The notes: generated from the sequence alone by a model not told the origin. Shown: positions 45,668 to 56,010, counted from the first letter of the stretch. The stretch is 64,000 nt of DNA from Prorocentrum cordatum (GCA_963575745.1 CAUYUJ010011447.1:430001-494000); one strand, 5' to 3'. Program-made: numbers and translations.

Positions 45668-48600
45668 TCAGCCTGTCTTCGGCTTCCTCTTCTTCGAGGC
45701 CGAGGAGTCGTCTGAGGGCGAGGAGTCTGAGGTCGAGGACGCGTCGGCGTTGCGCTGCTTACCCTTCCTACCCTTCTTATGTTCATCCTTCTTGTCCGTC
45801 TTCTTATTCTCCGTCTTGTCCTTCTTCTTGTCCTCCTTCTTGCCCTCCTTCTTGTTGCCGTCCTTCCCCCCATCCTTCGGGCCCTCCTTCGGGCCCTCTT
45901 TTGTCAGGCGCAACTGCACAGAGCGTGCAAGCAAGTCCTCGCTCACGAACACCATGGTGCTGCTCCCGAGCATGACGTCGACGGCACGCTCCGCGAGAAA
46001 CGGCTTGAGCACCTTCGCGTGGTGGTCGTCGAAAGTCAAGGCCAACACACTGCGCCCGCTCTCGATGCAGCCGTGCATGCCTGCGCCGCCCGCAGGCGTG
46101 CCGAAGCGCACCCACCTGGGCGTCCCCGCCTCGCGGCAGAGCTCCTTGAGGAGCTCGATGTCGCTGTCGCGCGGGAGCCACGGCACCTCCGTTCCCGTGA
46201 GCTGGCGGTAGAGCTTCCGCTTCTTCACGGCCGCAGTCACGGGGGCCTTCTCGGGGCGGACGGCTGGTGCAGCTTCGTCGCGCGCCTCGGCGCCACAATC
46301 AGCGCCCTCGTCCTCCTGGAGAGGGTGGCAGTACCCCCAGCTTCTCTCGCTCCTCGGCCTCCACCTCGGTGACGCACTGGCCGACCATGCTGGCCAAGCT
46401 GGTCTCCCGAACCTGCTTGGGCACGAGGGCGTGGCTCTTCTGCGGCAGGACAGGCACGTTCCTCATCACTTCGTTGAAGAGGGGGCTGCCCGCGTCCACG
46501 AACTGCCTGATCGTGGCCAGTTGCTTCGGCTTCCGCCCCTAGTAGCAGAGCAACATGACCTCGTGCGAGCGCGAGTTCGCCAGGCCTCGCTGCCTCTGGA
46601 AGTGGCCGTGCTGCTGCATTTGCTTCGTGTTGTAGGCGAGGTGGTATGTGACCGTGCGGAACTTGTTTGCGGCAAGGATCTTCTGGATCTTCGGGGGGTT
46701 CGACTGCGCGCGGCCCGTCAGCGCCCACAGCACGTCCCGTCCACCGACCATCAGCGGTTCCAGGGACTTCAGGTAGCGTGTGAAATCCAACTCGTCCAGC
46801 GCGGGCTCACGGTGCGTGAGGCCTTGCCCCTCGAAGGCGCAGCGCAACTTCGCATTCTTGACATCGTAGAAGCCCATCACTGATGCATTATCTGTGAGGT
46901 TCTGGTATAGGCGTGTCTTAGTAACCGAAGCGTTGATATACATGGCGCTGCCCTCCGCCGTGATCATGACGACCCGCGCGTCCAGCGCGGTAGAGCACTG
47001 CTGCTCGCACAGCGCCTTGAAGTCATTCACGTCGCTCGGGGAGACGCCGATCTTCTTCTTGTCCTCGGAGGCCGCCTCCGCTGTTCCAGCGCCGCCCGCG
47101 GTTGCAGCGCCGACCGCGTCGCTGTCTGCAGGCTCTTGCTCCGACGGTTCCTGGGGGTTTCCCGCGAGAGAGTCGCGCGCGATTTGGAACTTCTCGAAGA
47201 ATCTCTTGTTCACTCGCACGCTCCTGTGGAACTTGCCCATGTTGTAGCGCTCGGCGCGCGGCTGGGTGAGGGCGCCAGAGATCTCCTGCCTGTAGAATTC
47301 CTGGCCTATTTCGAGGAAGTGTTGCATCGCCAGGCGCAGCGCCTCGGTCGGCAGTGACTGCACCCAGGTCGGGCCCTTGTCAGGCCCCTCAGTCTTCTCG
47401 AAGAACTTGAGCGGCGAGTCGAGGTATTGCCTCGCCATGACCATGACTTTTCTCTCGGCGGCGTTCTCCTGTGCGTCTGTTGTTTCAGTGCTGTTGCAGC
47501 CAGTGCTCCCTTTGATCAAGTCTGGGTACTGTTTCAGAAAGTTCGCCGCGTACTTCCTCGCCCACAAGATCTCGCCCACTGCCTGGCCGATGGTGGAGGC
47601 GCTGTACGGGTCCTTCACGCTCTTCCGCCACATCCGCGTGTACAGGCTTTCCAAGACGTACCCAAGCGAGGTAGCGTCCGCCTTCGCGATGATCGTCCCA
47701 AGCTGTGTGGGCCTGTCCAGCAGATTGTCTCGCCCCCAACGGTTCACGGCGGCATCCAAAAGCAGCAATGCCCCCGGGCACTTTTCGAGAGCGAGCCAGT
47801 TGATCATGTGCGTCTTGACGGTCCTCAGGCTGGGGCAGTGCAAAAGTCCCCACTTGATGTTTTTTCTCCGACCACGCCTGCACCTTCTCTGTCGAAGAGT
47901 TCCCGCCACCTGGTCCGCCGCTCTTCAAGATGTCCGCCGCACGTGTCACGATGCGCATGAGGTTCTGGTTCTCGACCCCGAGGAAAATCGCGCAGGCGCT
48001 CGTTGCGGGATCTCTGGTTGACAGACCACTTGAACTTGTTCTCCTCGACCTCCTCAGCCGCGCGCCCCGGGATCAGCGCGAAATCGAAGGGCCAATCCAG
48101 AATAAAGTCCTCCACCGCTTCTACGGCCTGCCTGTTGCCTTCCTCTTTCGCCCAGTAGTAGGCCAGCCAGACAGCGTTGACCACGCAGGACGTCACTGCC
48201 CAAACGCTTGAACTTGCCAATATCGGGCACAGCGGTCTGGTTCACGTTGGTGATCATGATGGGGATTTCGAACCCTTTCTCAACCTGCTTCGGGATGTTC
48301 CAACGCCTGACGTCGCCAGCGCCCTCAAGAGAGTCGTTCGCTGTTTCAGCCGCGTCGTCCGTCGGCACGTTCCGCATGAACATGTCCGCAGCCACGTTCT
48401 CCACTTTGCCCACCGTGATATTCTCCTCCAGGAAACTGTTGTCGATGGGCGCCGTATACGCCAGGTTCAGATAGGCATTCCTGCGCTCGCCCTTCTCGTT
48501 ACACTCTTCGATGATCCTGGCGAGCTTCTCCTGCAATGGAGTTCTCTCCTTGCTGTCCTTCTTCGAGATCTTCTTCGACTGGTCCTCCTGCGACTTGTCT

Positions 48601-48743
48601 GGCTTCTCCCTCTTCGCCTGCGCGGCCCTCTCGGCGACGCGCTTCGGAATGGTCTTGAGAAGCCGTTTGAAGTCAGTCTCGATGAGGGGGGAAACCTTGT
48701 CGGCCCAGAAGTCCTTGAACGGCTGCGCCGCGAAGCCGCTCAT
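45668..48743 (-). pseudogene. broken gene with methyltransferase-like C-terminus
   Basis: The likely start is MSGFAAQPF at 48743. The chain can be followed to the stop at 45668 only by changing frame near 48172, 48000, 47860-47865 (a T6 run) and 46325, and by passing an in-frame TAG at 46539-46541. The protein signal on both sides of each break is strong. The N-terminal half is Lys/Glu-rich with helices and is not recognised. The middle (47900-46540) includes NPPKIQKIL, YHLAYNTKQMQQHGHF and LANSRSHEVMLLCY. The last part has PRWVRFGTPAGGAGMHGC and a following LALTFDDHH, which resemble a SAM-binding glycine loop and the acidic residue after the next strand in N6/N4 DNA methyltransferases. It ends in a Lys-rich tail. 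The enzyme assignment is tentative. The gene is either dead or disturbed by assembly indels. Confidence 0.4.
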
Positions 48744-49039
48744 CGCGCTCAGGCGGGCTGGTTCAGCTGCGGGCTGGCCGTTCCACCTCGCGCGCCTGTT
48801 GCAGGTCGGGCTGGAGCCGTGGTGGGAATGGAATTGGGCAATGATGGAAGAAGAGGGGCCGTTGTAGCCGATGGAACGTCCAGAGGGCGGATAGGAAGCA
48901 GAGCGAAAATAGCCGCAACCAATTCTAGACGAACTCACGGATGTCGGAAGTCGCCCATTCCCTCGAAGCAATGCGAAGATTAATGCATTTTCAGCGAGCG
49001 AGGGCGCCAAGAGCCTGTCGAGTTCTCCCCAGATGGCCT

Positions 49040-49290
49040 ACCAGCTCTCGATGGGTGGGCCCAGAGATTTTGCAAGACCCCAACGGCACCAAGAAATTCT
49101 AACTACCCTAAGGGCCTCAAGAGGAGATCCCAGAAATTCTATCTCCCCACAGGGCCTCAAGAGAGATTGCCAGAAATTCCTCGCCCCTCAGGGCGTCAAG
49201 AGGAGATCCCAATCTTCAACGCACTCATTTTTTGAGTCCTAGTAGATCCAGAACCCCATAAATCTGTTATTCTTTCGAGATTCGCTGCCA
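49040..49290. repeat. dispersed segment with GGGCCTCAAGAGGAGATCCC units
   Basis: Three to four diverged units of about 38 bp (GGGCCTCAAGAGGAGATCCC, AGAAATTCT, a CCCC/CACA link) are followed by AATCTTCAACGCACTCAT and CATAAATCTGT. The same 170-bp stretch recurs at 54347-54530. Here it lies upstream of a minus-strand gene, there it lies downstream of one. Confidence 0.9.
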
Positions 49291-49815
49291 GGCCGAAGGT
49301 TTCGACTGACTGCGCTAGCCGCTAGAACAGAGAACAGCTACAGCGCGCCCCCCCTCCCCCCCCGCCCTCGCGGCGGACAGCGTCGGATAATTCATGTAGT
49401 CGGGGGGGGGGGGGCTGGGGGGCCCTGGAGCCATGGGGCGTTGATCCGATCGGCATAAGCCCGACACTTGCGCAAACGTCCAGCGGTGCCAGTGGGGGGG
49501 GGGGGGCGCGCTGCGGGGCGGGGGATGAGACGGCACGCATGCTGCAGCTCGCGCGGCCTCGCATGGAGCGCGCGCGTGGCATCGGGCCGACGGACCGAAA
49601 GAAGCAGCCGCGGGGGCGGCGTCCTGCAGGGCACAGAATGCAGATGAGGCCTAAGGATTAAGGGCGAGTCGGGTCGGGTCGTCGTCGCGTCGTCGTCGTC
49701 CTCACGGTCGTCGTCACGGTCGTCAAAATCTCTGATCATATCGCCTCGCCCCCATCTCCCCCCCCCCCTCCCCCCATCTACTCCAACGCGCGGCGCGTGG
49801 CGGGCCCTCACCACG
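49291..49815. other. no gene recognised; G/C runs and trinucleotide tract
   Basis: G runs lie near 49400-49412 and 49493-49505. A GTCGTC-rich tract lies at 49678-49728 and a C run near 49760. Frames here are short and unrecognised. Confidence 0.5.
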
Positions 49816-50640
49816 CTAGCAGCCCGCAAAATCGCGGTTAGTTTTGGGGTGGTGGCCGACGCGCATGTGAAGAAGGTTGCGCCTGCCATAGTGATCACTG
49901 CGGATCCCTGAACAGGGCGCGCAGAGCTTCCTGGAGCATACACGCTCAGAGAAGCCGCCGCATACGGTGCAGATGTTAACGCTGCGATAGCGTTCCATCA
50001 CGCGGCTGCTGTGGTACCAGAGCGCGCCAGCCGCGAGGGGCAAGATCCGGCGGAAGTGCGGCGCGATCCACGGCGCAGTGGCTGGCCAGCCGAAGTCGTT
50101 GGCCTCAGACCCCTCGGGCACCTCCAAGGCTTGCCCCGCTGGTGCCGGCGGAGGCAGCCCGGGCTGCCCAGGCTGCACAGCGACAGGAGGAGGCTGCCCA
50201 GCGGCAGCGACAGGGAATGCTGGGGGTGGGAGTGGGAGTGCGGCCCCTGCGCCACCCGGAGCTGCAGCGGCGCCCACAGGGCCTGCGGCCGCAGCGCCAC
50301 CACCACCAGCAGCTGGCACATGAACCGCATGCTGGAACACGGCGGCGGCCCCCGGGGCGCGCTGGTCGTCGCCGCCGCCGCCCACCACGACTCCATCTCC
50401 ATTGATGGTCACACGAAGCTGGAGCTGGATGTGAATCGTCGTCGACGGCCCAGATGCTGCCATCGCGGCCATCGCGGCGAGCGTCGACGCCGCGTCGACG
50501 CCTGAGTCCGAGGCGGGGGGGGTCGCCTGCTCAGGCTGAGGAGGAGCACAGCCGAAACACTGGACCTTCGCATTGCAGACGGCTGAGGCTGAGGCAGCGA
50601 CGCCGACGGACGGTGGCGACGACGATGGGTCACGGCCCAT
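49816..50640 (-). CDS. hypothetical protein with C-terminal Cys-rich motif
   Basis: The frame encodes 274 residues. The first 200 are Ala/Gly/Pro-rich and probably disordered. The C-terminal 55 residues hold ICTVCGG (residues 223-229), a third Cys, then KLCAPCSG (238-245) and RRNLLHMRVGHHPKTN, giving Cys pairs in a C-x2-C, C-x4-C-x2-C spacing with nearby His, which could bind zinc. Comparable Cys pairs followed by an arginine-rich helix are familiar to me from dinoflagellate hypothetical proteins, but I cannot name a family. The start is not certain. It lies 140 bp from the first GAGCTC palindrome on its 5' side. Confidence 0.45.
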   Translation of the reverse strand: MGRDPSSSPPSVGVAASASAVCNAKVQCFGCAPPQPEQATPPASDSGVDAASTLAAMAAMAASGPSTTIHIQLQLRVTINGDGVVVGGGGDDQRAPGAAAVFQHAVHVPAAGGGGAAAAGPVGAAAAPGGAGAALPLPPPAFPVAAAGQPPPVAVQPGQPGLPPPAPAGQALEVPEGSEANDFGWPATAPWIAPHFRRILPLAAGALWYHSSRVMERYRSVNICTVCGGFSERVCSRKLCAPCSGIRSDHYGRRNLLHMRVGHHPKTNRDFAGC

Positions 50641-50782
50641 GGGCCACCGGCCACGGGGGAGACCGTCGGACCGTCGGGGGGCGCCGCACGATGACTCATC
50701 TGCGAGGGCCCTCCGTCGGGAGGCCCCTCGACCACTCGGCCCTCCCGACGGGAGTCGACAGCCAGGGCCCGAGAATCCGATC

Positions 50783-52775
50783 GCATGTTAGAGCTCCAAT
50801 GGAGCTCTAACATCGTATGTTAGATTATGTTAGAGCTCCCTGGGAGCTCTAACATCGCATGTTAGAGCTCCGTGGGAGCTCTGAGGCGGCGGCGGCGGCG
50901 GCAGGTAGGTTAGAGCTCCCATGTTAGAGCTCCCTGGGAGCTCTAAAATACCGAGCTCCAACGGAGCTTTAACATAGCATGTTAGAGCTCAGTGGGAGCT
51001 CACTGGGAGCTCTGACATGGTATGTTAGAGCTCCGTGGGAGCTCTAACATGGCTTGTTAGAGCTCCAACGGAGCTTTAACATAGCATGTTCGAGTAAGTT
51101 AGAGCTTCCTGGGAGCTCTAACATGGTATGTTAGAGCTCCGTGGGAGCTCTAACATGGCATGTTAGAGCTCCCAGGGAGTTCCTTGAGCTCTAACATAGG
51201 ATGTTAGATCCCCTGGAGCTCTAGCATGGCATGTTGGATTATGTTAGAGCTCCCTGGGAGCTCTAACATCGTATGTCAGAGCTCCGTGGGAGCTCTGAGG
51301 CGGCGGCGGCGGCGGCGGGTAGGTTAGAGCTCCCAGGAAGCTCTAGCATAGCATGTTAGAGCTCCCAGGGAGCTCTAACATGCTATGTTAGAGCTCCCAT
51401 GTTAGGAGCTCCCTGGGAGCTCTAGAATACCGAGCTCCAGCGGAGCTTTAACATATCATGTTAGAGTTCCGTGGGAACTCCCTGGGAGCTCTAACATGGT
51501 ATGTTAGAGCTCCGTGGGAGCTCTAACATGCTCTAACGTGCTATGTTAGAGCTCCCAGGGAACTCGAACATGGCATGTTAGAGCTCCAACAGAGCTCTAA
51601 CATAGCATGTTCGAGTCGGAGCTTTAACATCGCATGTTCGATTATGTTAGAGCTCCCTGGGAGCTCTAACATCGTATGTTAAAGCTCTGTGGGAGCTCCG
51701 AGGCGGCAGCGGCGACGGCGGGTAGGTTAGAGCTACCAGGGAGCTGTAACATAGCATGATAGAGCTCCCAGGGAGCTCGAAAATACCGAGCTCCAACGGA
51801 GCTTTAACATAGCATGTTAGAGCTCAGTGGGAGCCCCCTGGGAGCTCTAACATGGTATGTTAGAGCTCCGTGGGAGCTCTGACATGGTTCGTTAGAGCTC
51901 CAACTGAGCTCTGACATAGCATGTTCGAGTATGTTAGAGCTCCCTGGGAGCTCTTACATGGCATGTTAGAGCTCCGCGGGAGCTCTAACACGGCATGTTA
52001 GAGCTCCCAGGGAGTTCTAGCATGGCACGTTAGCCTTGAGCTCTAACATAGGATGATAGAGATCCCTTGGAGCTCGATCGTGGCATGTTGGATTGTGGTA
52101 GGGCTCCCTGGGAGCTCTAACATCGCATGTTAGAGCTCCGTGGGAGCTCTGAGGCGGCGGCGGCGGCGGGTAGGTTAGAGCTCCCAGGGAGCTCTAACAT
52201 AGCATGTTCGAGCTCCCAGGGAGCTCTAACATGCTATGTTAGAGCTCCCATGTTAGAGCTCCCTGGGAGCTCTAACATACCGGGCTCCAACGGAGCTTTA
52301 ACATATCATGTTGGAGCTCCGTGGGAACTCCCTGGGAGCTCTAACATGGTAGGTTAGAGCTCCGTGGGAGCTCTAACATGCTCTAACATGCTATGTTAGA
52401 GCTCCCAGGGAGCTCTAACATAGCATGTTAGAGCTCCAACAGAGCTCTACCATAGCATGTTCGGGTATGTTAGAGCTCCCTGGGAGCTCTAACATGGCAT
52501 GTTAGAGCTCCGTAGGAGCTCGAACGTGGCATGTTAGAGCTCCCAGGGAGTTCTAATATGGTATGTTAGCCTTGAGCTCAAACATAGGATGTTGTTAGAG
52601 ATCCCTTGGAGCTCTATCATGGCATGTTAGAGCTCCCATGGAACCCTAACATGCTATGTAAGAGCTCCTTGGGAGCTCTAACGTGTTATGTTAGATTTCG
52701 ATGTGCGGGTTGTGAACTCTAACATGCTAAGTTAGAGCTCGGTGGGAGCTCTAGCATAGCATGCTAGAGCCCCCA
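50783..52775. repeat. GAGCTC palindromic satellite, main array
   Basis: About 2 kb of near-continuous inverted-repeat units. The arm is ATGTTAGAGCTCC, the centre two to four variable bases (CTGG, GTGG, AACG, AATG, CAGG), then GGAGCTCTAACAT. Successive units are joined by short links such as GGC, AGC or CGT. A GGC run followed by GGTAGGTTAGAGCTCC recurs near 50885, 51298, 51700 and 52151, marking a higher-order period of about 400-450 bp in four copies. No coding signal is present. Confidence 0.97.
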
Positions 52776-52784
52776 TCGAGCCGC

Positions 52785-52850
52785 CCCCCCCGCCGTCGCC
52801 GCCGTCGTCGTCGTCGTCATCGTCGTCGTCGTCGTCGTCGTCCCATCGGC
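52785..52850. repeat. GTC/GCC trinucleotide microsatellite
   Basis: CCGCCGTCGCC then GTCGTCGTCGTC, directly at the edge of the satellite and over the 3' end of the HU-like frame. Confidence 0.9.
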
Positions 52851-52867
52851 CCCCCACCCCCCTCCTT

Positions 52868-53497
52868 TCAAGCGCACATAAGTAAGGAAACATGTCCGAA
52901 CACGGCCGCACTCTCGTACGCACCGTTGCCCTGTCCTCGACCTCGAGAACGCAGGCTTCCCCCCTGAAAGGCGGGGGCATAAGGGTGGGGCCCCGTCTTC
53001 GACCACGGTGAAACATGGGGGCGGGGGCCTGTCTTCGACCACGGTGAAACATGAAAAGGGCGCGGCCCTCCCCGCCCTCGCGGGGCGGCCTTGCTCCCTG
53101 GGGCGTGGTCAGGGATCAGGGGCGGAGGGGATTCAGGAACTTCTGAATTAGAGCTAGAAGGTGGGGAGGAGGATGAGGAGAAGGAGAAGGAGGAGGAGGT
53201 GGAAAGCTTCACCGCCCTCCACGCGCCGCCGACTTTCATCGTGTATCCGTCCCGTGCTGGCGAGCTCTTCACTGAGAAAGTACCCACTCCTGACAATATG
53301 AAGACGCGCTTCTCGTTGAGCTCCGTAATGAGTGCTATGGCCAGCGATTGAAGCATGGCCGCCGTGGTAACCAAGTTGGCGCCGCCCCCAACCGATATCC
53401 TCTTCGTCAACGCCTCAGGGGGGGTCGATTTATGGCCGTGAGCGCGGTATACCGCGATTTCGCTCTTGCCACGGAGGTCCAAGACCTTCGGGGCCAT
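52868..53497 (-). CDS. HU/histone-like DNA-binding protein
   Basis: Counting from the Met at 53497 (an upstream Met at 53572 gives an unlikely extension), residues 1-98 resemble the bacterial-type HU fold. There is a basic N-terminus, a helix pair (TTAAMLQSLAIALITELNEK, about residues 44-63), then the strand-turn box ILSGVGTFSVKSSPARDGYT, equivalent to the G-F-G-T-F-x-x-x-x-R-x-A-R-x-G box of HU. HU-like proteins are known as basic chromosomal proteins in dinoflagellates, which lack bulk nucleosomes. After residue 98 the frame runs into a Ser run and then Pro-rich sequence with PWSKTG repeats encoded by a 32-bp DNA duplication (52990-53056). The true C-terminus or a splice donor may therefore lie near 53200. 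Two GAGCTC satellite blocks flank the locus. Confidence 0.55.
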   Translation of the reverse strand: MAPKVLDLRGKSEIAVYRAHGHKSTPPEALTKRISVGGGANLVTTAAMLQSLAIALITELNEKRVFILSGVGTFSVKSSPARDGYTMKVGGAWRAVKLSTSSSFSFSSSSSPPSSSNSEVPESPPPLIPDHAPGSKAAPRGRGGPRPFHVSPWSKTGPRPHVSPWSKTGPHPYAPAFQGGSLRSRGRGQGNGAYESAAVFGHVSLLMCA

Positions 53498-53861
53498 CGG
53501 AAAGAAAGGCGGCAGGCCCTGAATAGAGCAAAATCGCCAACAACGTCTCGAGCCAAGCGAGACTACGTACAATCAGATGGTGCGGGCTAGGAAACTGGAA
53601 GACCCCAGAGCGGTTGTGGATACGTCAGGCCAGGGTCAGGTTGAGCATTGGAAGAGCCTACTGGGGGACCCAAGGATGAGCCAGCACAGGAAGGCCTCAA
53701 CATATTTGCGCGAGGCTGCTGCGAGAAGCCTGATGGGGACTGCGACAAGGGAATGCGGCGGCACGCCGCTGTGAGAAGACGTATACGACAACGCTACCCG
53801 TGTGAGAAGCTACCGCCGCAGGCAGCGGCCCGCGTGAGGTCACTCGGTCATCCTTCTTCGT
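53498..53861. other. no feature recognised
   Basis: This is the upstream side of the HU-like gene. No clear promoter, repeat or further coding motif is seen. Confidence 0.4.
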
Positions 53862-54010
53862 ATGGTAGCTTGGTTTCGTATGGTAGTTTGGTTTCTTATG
53901 GTAGCTGGGTTTCTTAGGGCAGCTTGGCTTCTCATGGTAGTTTGGTCTCTTATGGTGGCTGGGTTTCGTATGGTAGAGCAGCCTATCATGGTAGTATGGT
54001 TTCTGTATAG
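53862..54010. repeat. 17-bp tandem repeat
   Basis: About nine units related to TTCTTATGGTAGTTTGG. Plus-strand frames read MVVWFLMVAG and minus-strand frames read NHTTIRNQ, both repeat-derived. Confidence 0.93.
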
Positions 54011-54024
54011 GCATCTGTCCTTAC

Positions 54025-54345
54025 ATGTTCGAGCCCCCACGGAGCTCTAACATGCGATGTTCGAGCTCCCAGGGAGCTCTAACATGACATGTGAGCTCCC
54101 ACGGAGCTCTAACATACGATGTTAGAGCTCCCAGGGAGCTCTAACATAATCTAACATGCTATGTTAGAGCTCCCTTGGAGCTCTAACATGCGATGTTAGA
54201 GCCTCCAGGGACTCTCACATCATCTAACATGCTATGTTAGAGCTCCCAGGGAACTCTAACATGATCTAACAACATGCTATGACAGAGCTCCGTTGGAGCT
54301 TTAACATGTCATGTTACAGCTCCAAGGAGCTGTAACATCATCTAA
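54025..54345. repeat. GAGCTC palindromic satellite block
   Basis: About eight units of the TTAGAGCTCC/GGAGCTCTAA family, with links such as ATAATCTAACATGCT. It lies immediately downstream of the 17-bp repeat. Confidence 0.96.
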
Positions 54346-54346
54346 C

Positions 54347-54530
54347 CACCCTCAGGGCCTCAAGAGGAGATCCCAGAAATTCTGTCTCCCCACAGGGCCT
54401 CGAGAGAGATTGCCAGAAATTCCTCGCCCCTCAGGGCGTCAAGAGGAGATCCCAATCTTCAACGCACTCATATTTTCAGTCCTACTAGATGCAGAACCTC
54501 ATAAATCTGTAATTCTGTCGAATTCGTCGG
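54347..54530. repeat. second copy of the 49.1-kb dispersed segment
   Basis: It is nearly identical to 49105-49285 (GGGCCTCAAGAGGAGATCCC units, AATCTTCAACGCACTCAT, CATAAATCTGT). It lies between the satellite block and the 3' side of the finger/coiled-coil gene. Confidence 0.92.
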
Positions 54531-54648
54531 CCCGCTGCACGGGCGCACCGCGTGGGCGCGGCGAAGGAGCCAGCGCGCGAGCCAGGCTGCGCGCCTCCGA
54601 CATCGGCTACCAGACGCCCATGCGAGGTCACTTGTCCTGCTGCTGAGC

Positions 54649-55476
54649 TCACTGGTCCTGATGCTTGTCCTGCTGCTTGAGCTCCTCCACTTTCTGATCG
54701 AGCTCCTCGGCTTTCTTCTGCAGGTCCTGGAGCGCCTGTCCCTGTGCCCGCAGGGGGTCCAGAATCTGATCCATCTCCTCGGCCATGTTCTGTGCCATAA
54801 GGTTTGGAGCAGCGCCGGTCAAAAAATTGAACATCGAGGTGATAACGGTGGTTAGCCCGCCCTGCTGCTGCTGCTGCGTAAGCGTCTGCTGCCACTGCTG
54901 TGCTCCTGCTGTTGCAGCTCCTGCTGTTGCAGCTCCTGATGACGCAGCTTTTGGGCTGTTCCAGCTTTTCCAAGTGTTCTCTCCTGCAGCTGTTCCAGCT
55001 TCATGCTGATGGCCTTCACTTTGCCATTGCTCTCTGGGCTTCTTCGACGACCTCCAATCATCCGCTTCATCGTTTTTCCGCTTCGGGGCGTAGCTCGAGT
55101 GGAGCACCACTGCGTTCATGATCTCAGAGCACCATGCGGCCTTCTCCTCATCAGACCCCCGTGGACAAGCATTACGCCACCAGGGATGCTTATCCTTTAC
55201 ATTCTTGATGTGGTCCGCCGAAATCTGGTGCGTCGGGGCTGCCCATTTCTCGCACGGTAAACAAAACCACCAGGGCTCCTTAGATTTTCCACTCTTCTTC
55301 GAAACGTACTCGCGAACTTCTAGCCATGGCGCATCAATGGGTCCAGTGTCAGGGTCCATGATGACGGTTTCTGGACATGGGCCAGGCCTCCCTGCGCTGG
55401 CCCCCCATTTCTGACATGGCAGCCTGCAGGCGCTGCAAGAAATGCCTTGAGCCGAGGTGCCTGCGCTACAGGAAAG
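54649..55476 (-). CDS. finger plus coiled-coil hypothetical protein, copy 1
   Basis: The first Met of the main frame is at 55359 (236 residues). The frame is open to about 55476 and there carries a Cys cluster (ISCSACRLPCQKW). The N-terminal domain has WWFCLPCEKWAAPTHQIS followed by DHIKNVKDKHPWW: a C-x2-C pair and His residues spaced as in a C2H2-like finger, with conserved Trp. The middle is Ala/Gln-rich. The last 50 residues form a heptad-like coiled coil (LRAQGQALQDLQKKAEEL, DQKVEELKQQ). A nucleic-acid or protein scaffold role would fit, but I do not recognise the family. It is intact across its whole length, unlike copy 2. The homology with copy 2 starts exactly after an AG at 55478-55477, a candidate splice or trans-splice acceptor. 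Confidence 0.6.
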   Translation of the reverse strand, partial: LSCSAGTSAQGISCSACRLPCQKWGASAGRPGPCPETVIMDPDTGPIDAPWLEVREYVSKKSGKSKEPWWFCLPCEKWAAPTHQISADHIKNVKDKHPWWRNACPRGSDEEKAAWCSEIMNAVVLHSSYAPKRKNDEADDWRSSKKPREQWQSEGHQHEAGTAAGENTWKSWNSPKAASSGAATAGAATAGAQQWQQTLTQQQQQGGLTTVITSMFNFLTGAAPNLMAQNMAEEMDQILDPLRAQGQALQDLQKKAEELDQKVEELKQQDKHQDQ

Positions 55477-55583
55477 CTGGGTGATCTGATAAATGGAACC
55501 AAGAGGGGTCCCGGAGGCTATTTTGTGGGTTCCCGAGGGGCAGGGCGATTTGAGGGATCCCCCTTCGTTGATCGATTTCCCTC

Positions 55584-56010
55584 ACATGGTAGAACTCCCA
55601 GGGAGCTCTAACATGGCATGTTAGAGCTCCCAGGGAGCTCTAACATGGTATTTTAGAGCCTCGGGGGGCTCGAACAAGCTATGATAGATCTCCCTGGGAG
55701 CTCTACCATAGGATGTTAGAGCCCCCGTGGAGCTCTAACATGCTATGTTAGAGCTCCCGTGGAACTCTACCATGGCATGCTAGATCTCCCAATGGGGCTC
55801 CAACGTGCTTTGTCAGAGCTCCCACGGAGCTGTAACATACGATGTTAGAGCCCCCAGGGAGCTCTAACATACTCTAACATGCTATGTTAGTGCTCCGTGA
55901 GAGCTCTAACATGCCATGTTAGAGCTCCCTGGGAGCTCTAACATGCCATGTTAGAGCCCCCTGGAGCTGTAACATACCATGTTAGAGCTCCCTGGGGGCT
56001 CTAACCTACC
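55584..56010. repeat. GAGCTC palindromic satellite block
   Basis: About ten diverged units of the TTAGAGCTCC family, ending TCTAACCTACCCGCCGCC, the inverse of the GGC-run junction seen in the main array. It lies upstream of copy 1 of the finger/coiled-coil gene. Confidence 0.96.

Noticed and set aside
41560-48743. Reassignment of TAG to a sense codon
   Set aside because: The same genes also carry frameshifts, and the TAGs fall at positions with no consistent expected amino acid. Decay or sequence error explains them with less.
50783-52775. CRISPR-like array of repeats with dyad symmetry
   Set aside because: There are no spacers of constant length, the units are contiguous palindromes, no cas-like genes are present, and the surrounding genes are eukaryotic.
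55420-55480. Possible spliced-leader relic ending GGCTCAAG on the minus strand, also in copy 2 near 60080
   Set aside because: Only the last eight bases match the dinoflagellate leader and the rest does not align. The segment is part of an open Cys-rich frame shared by the paralogues.
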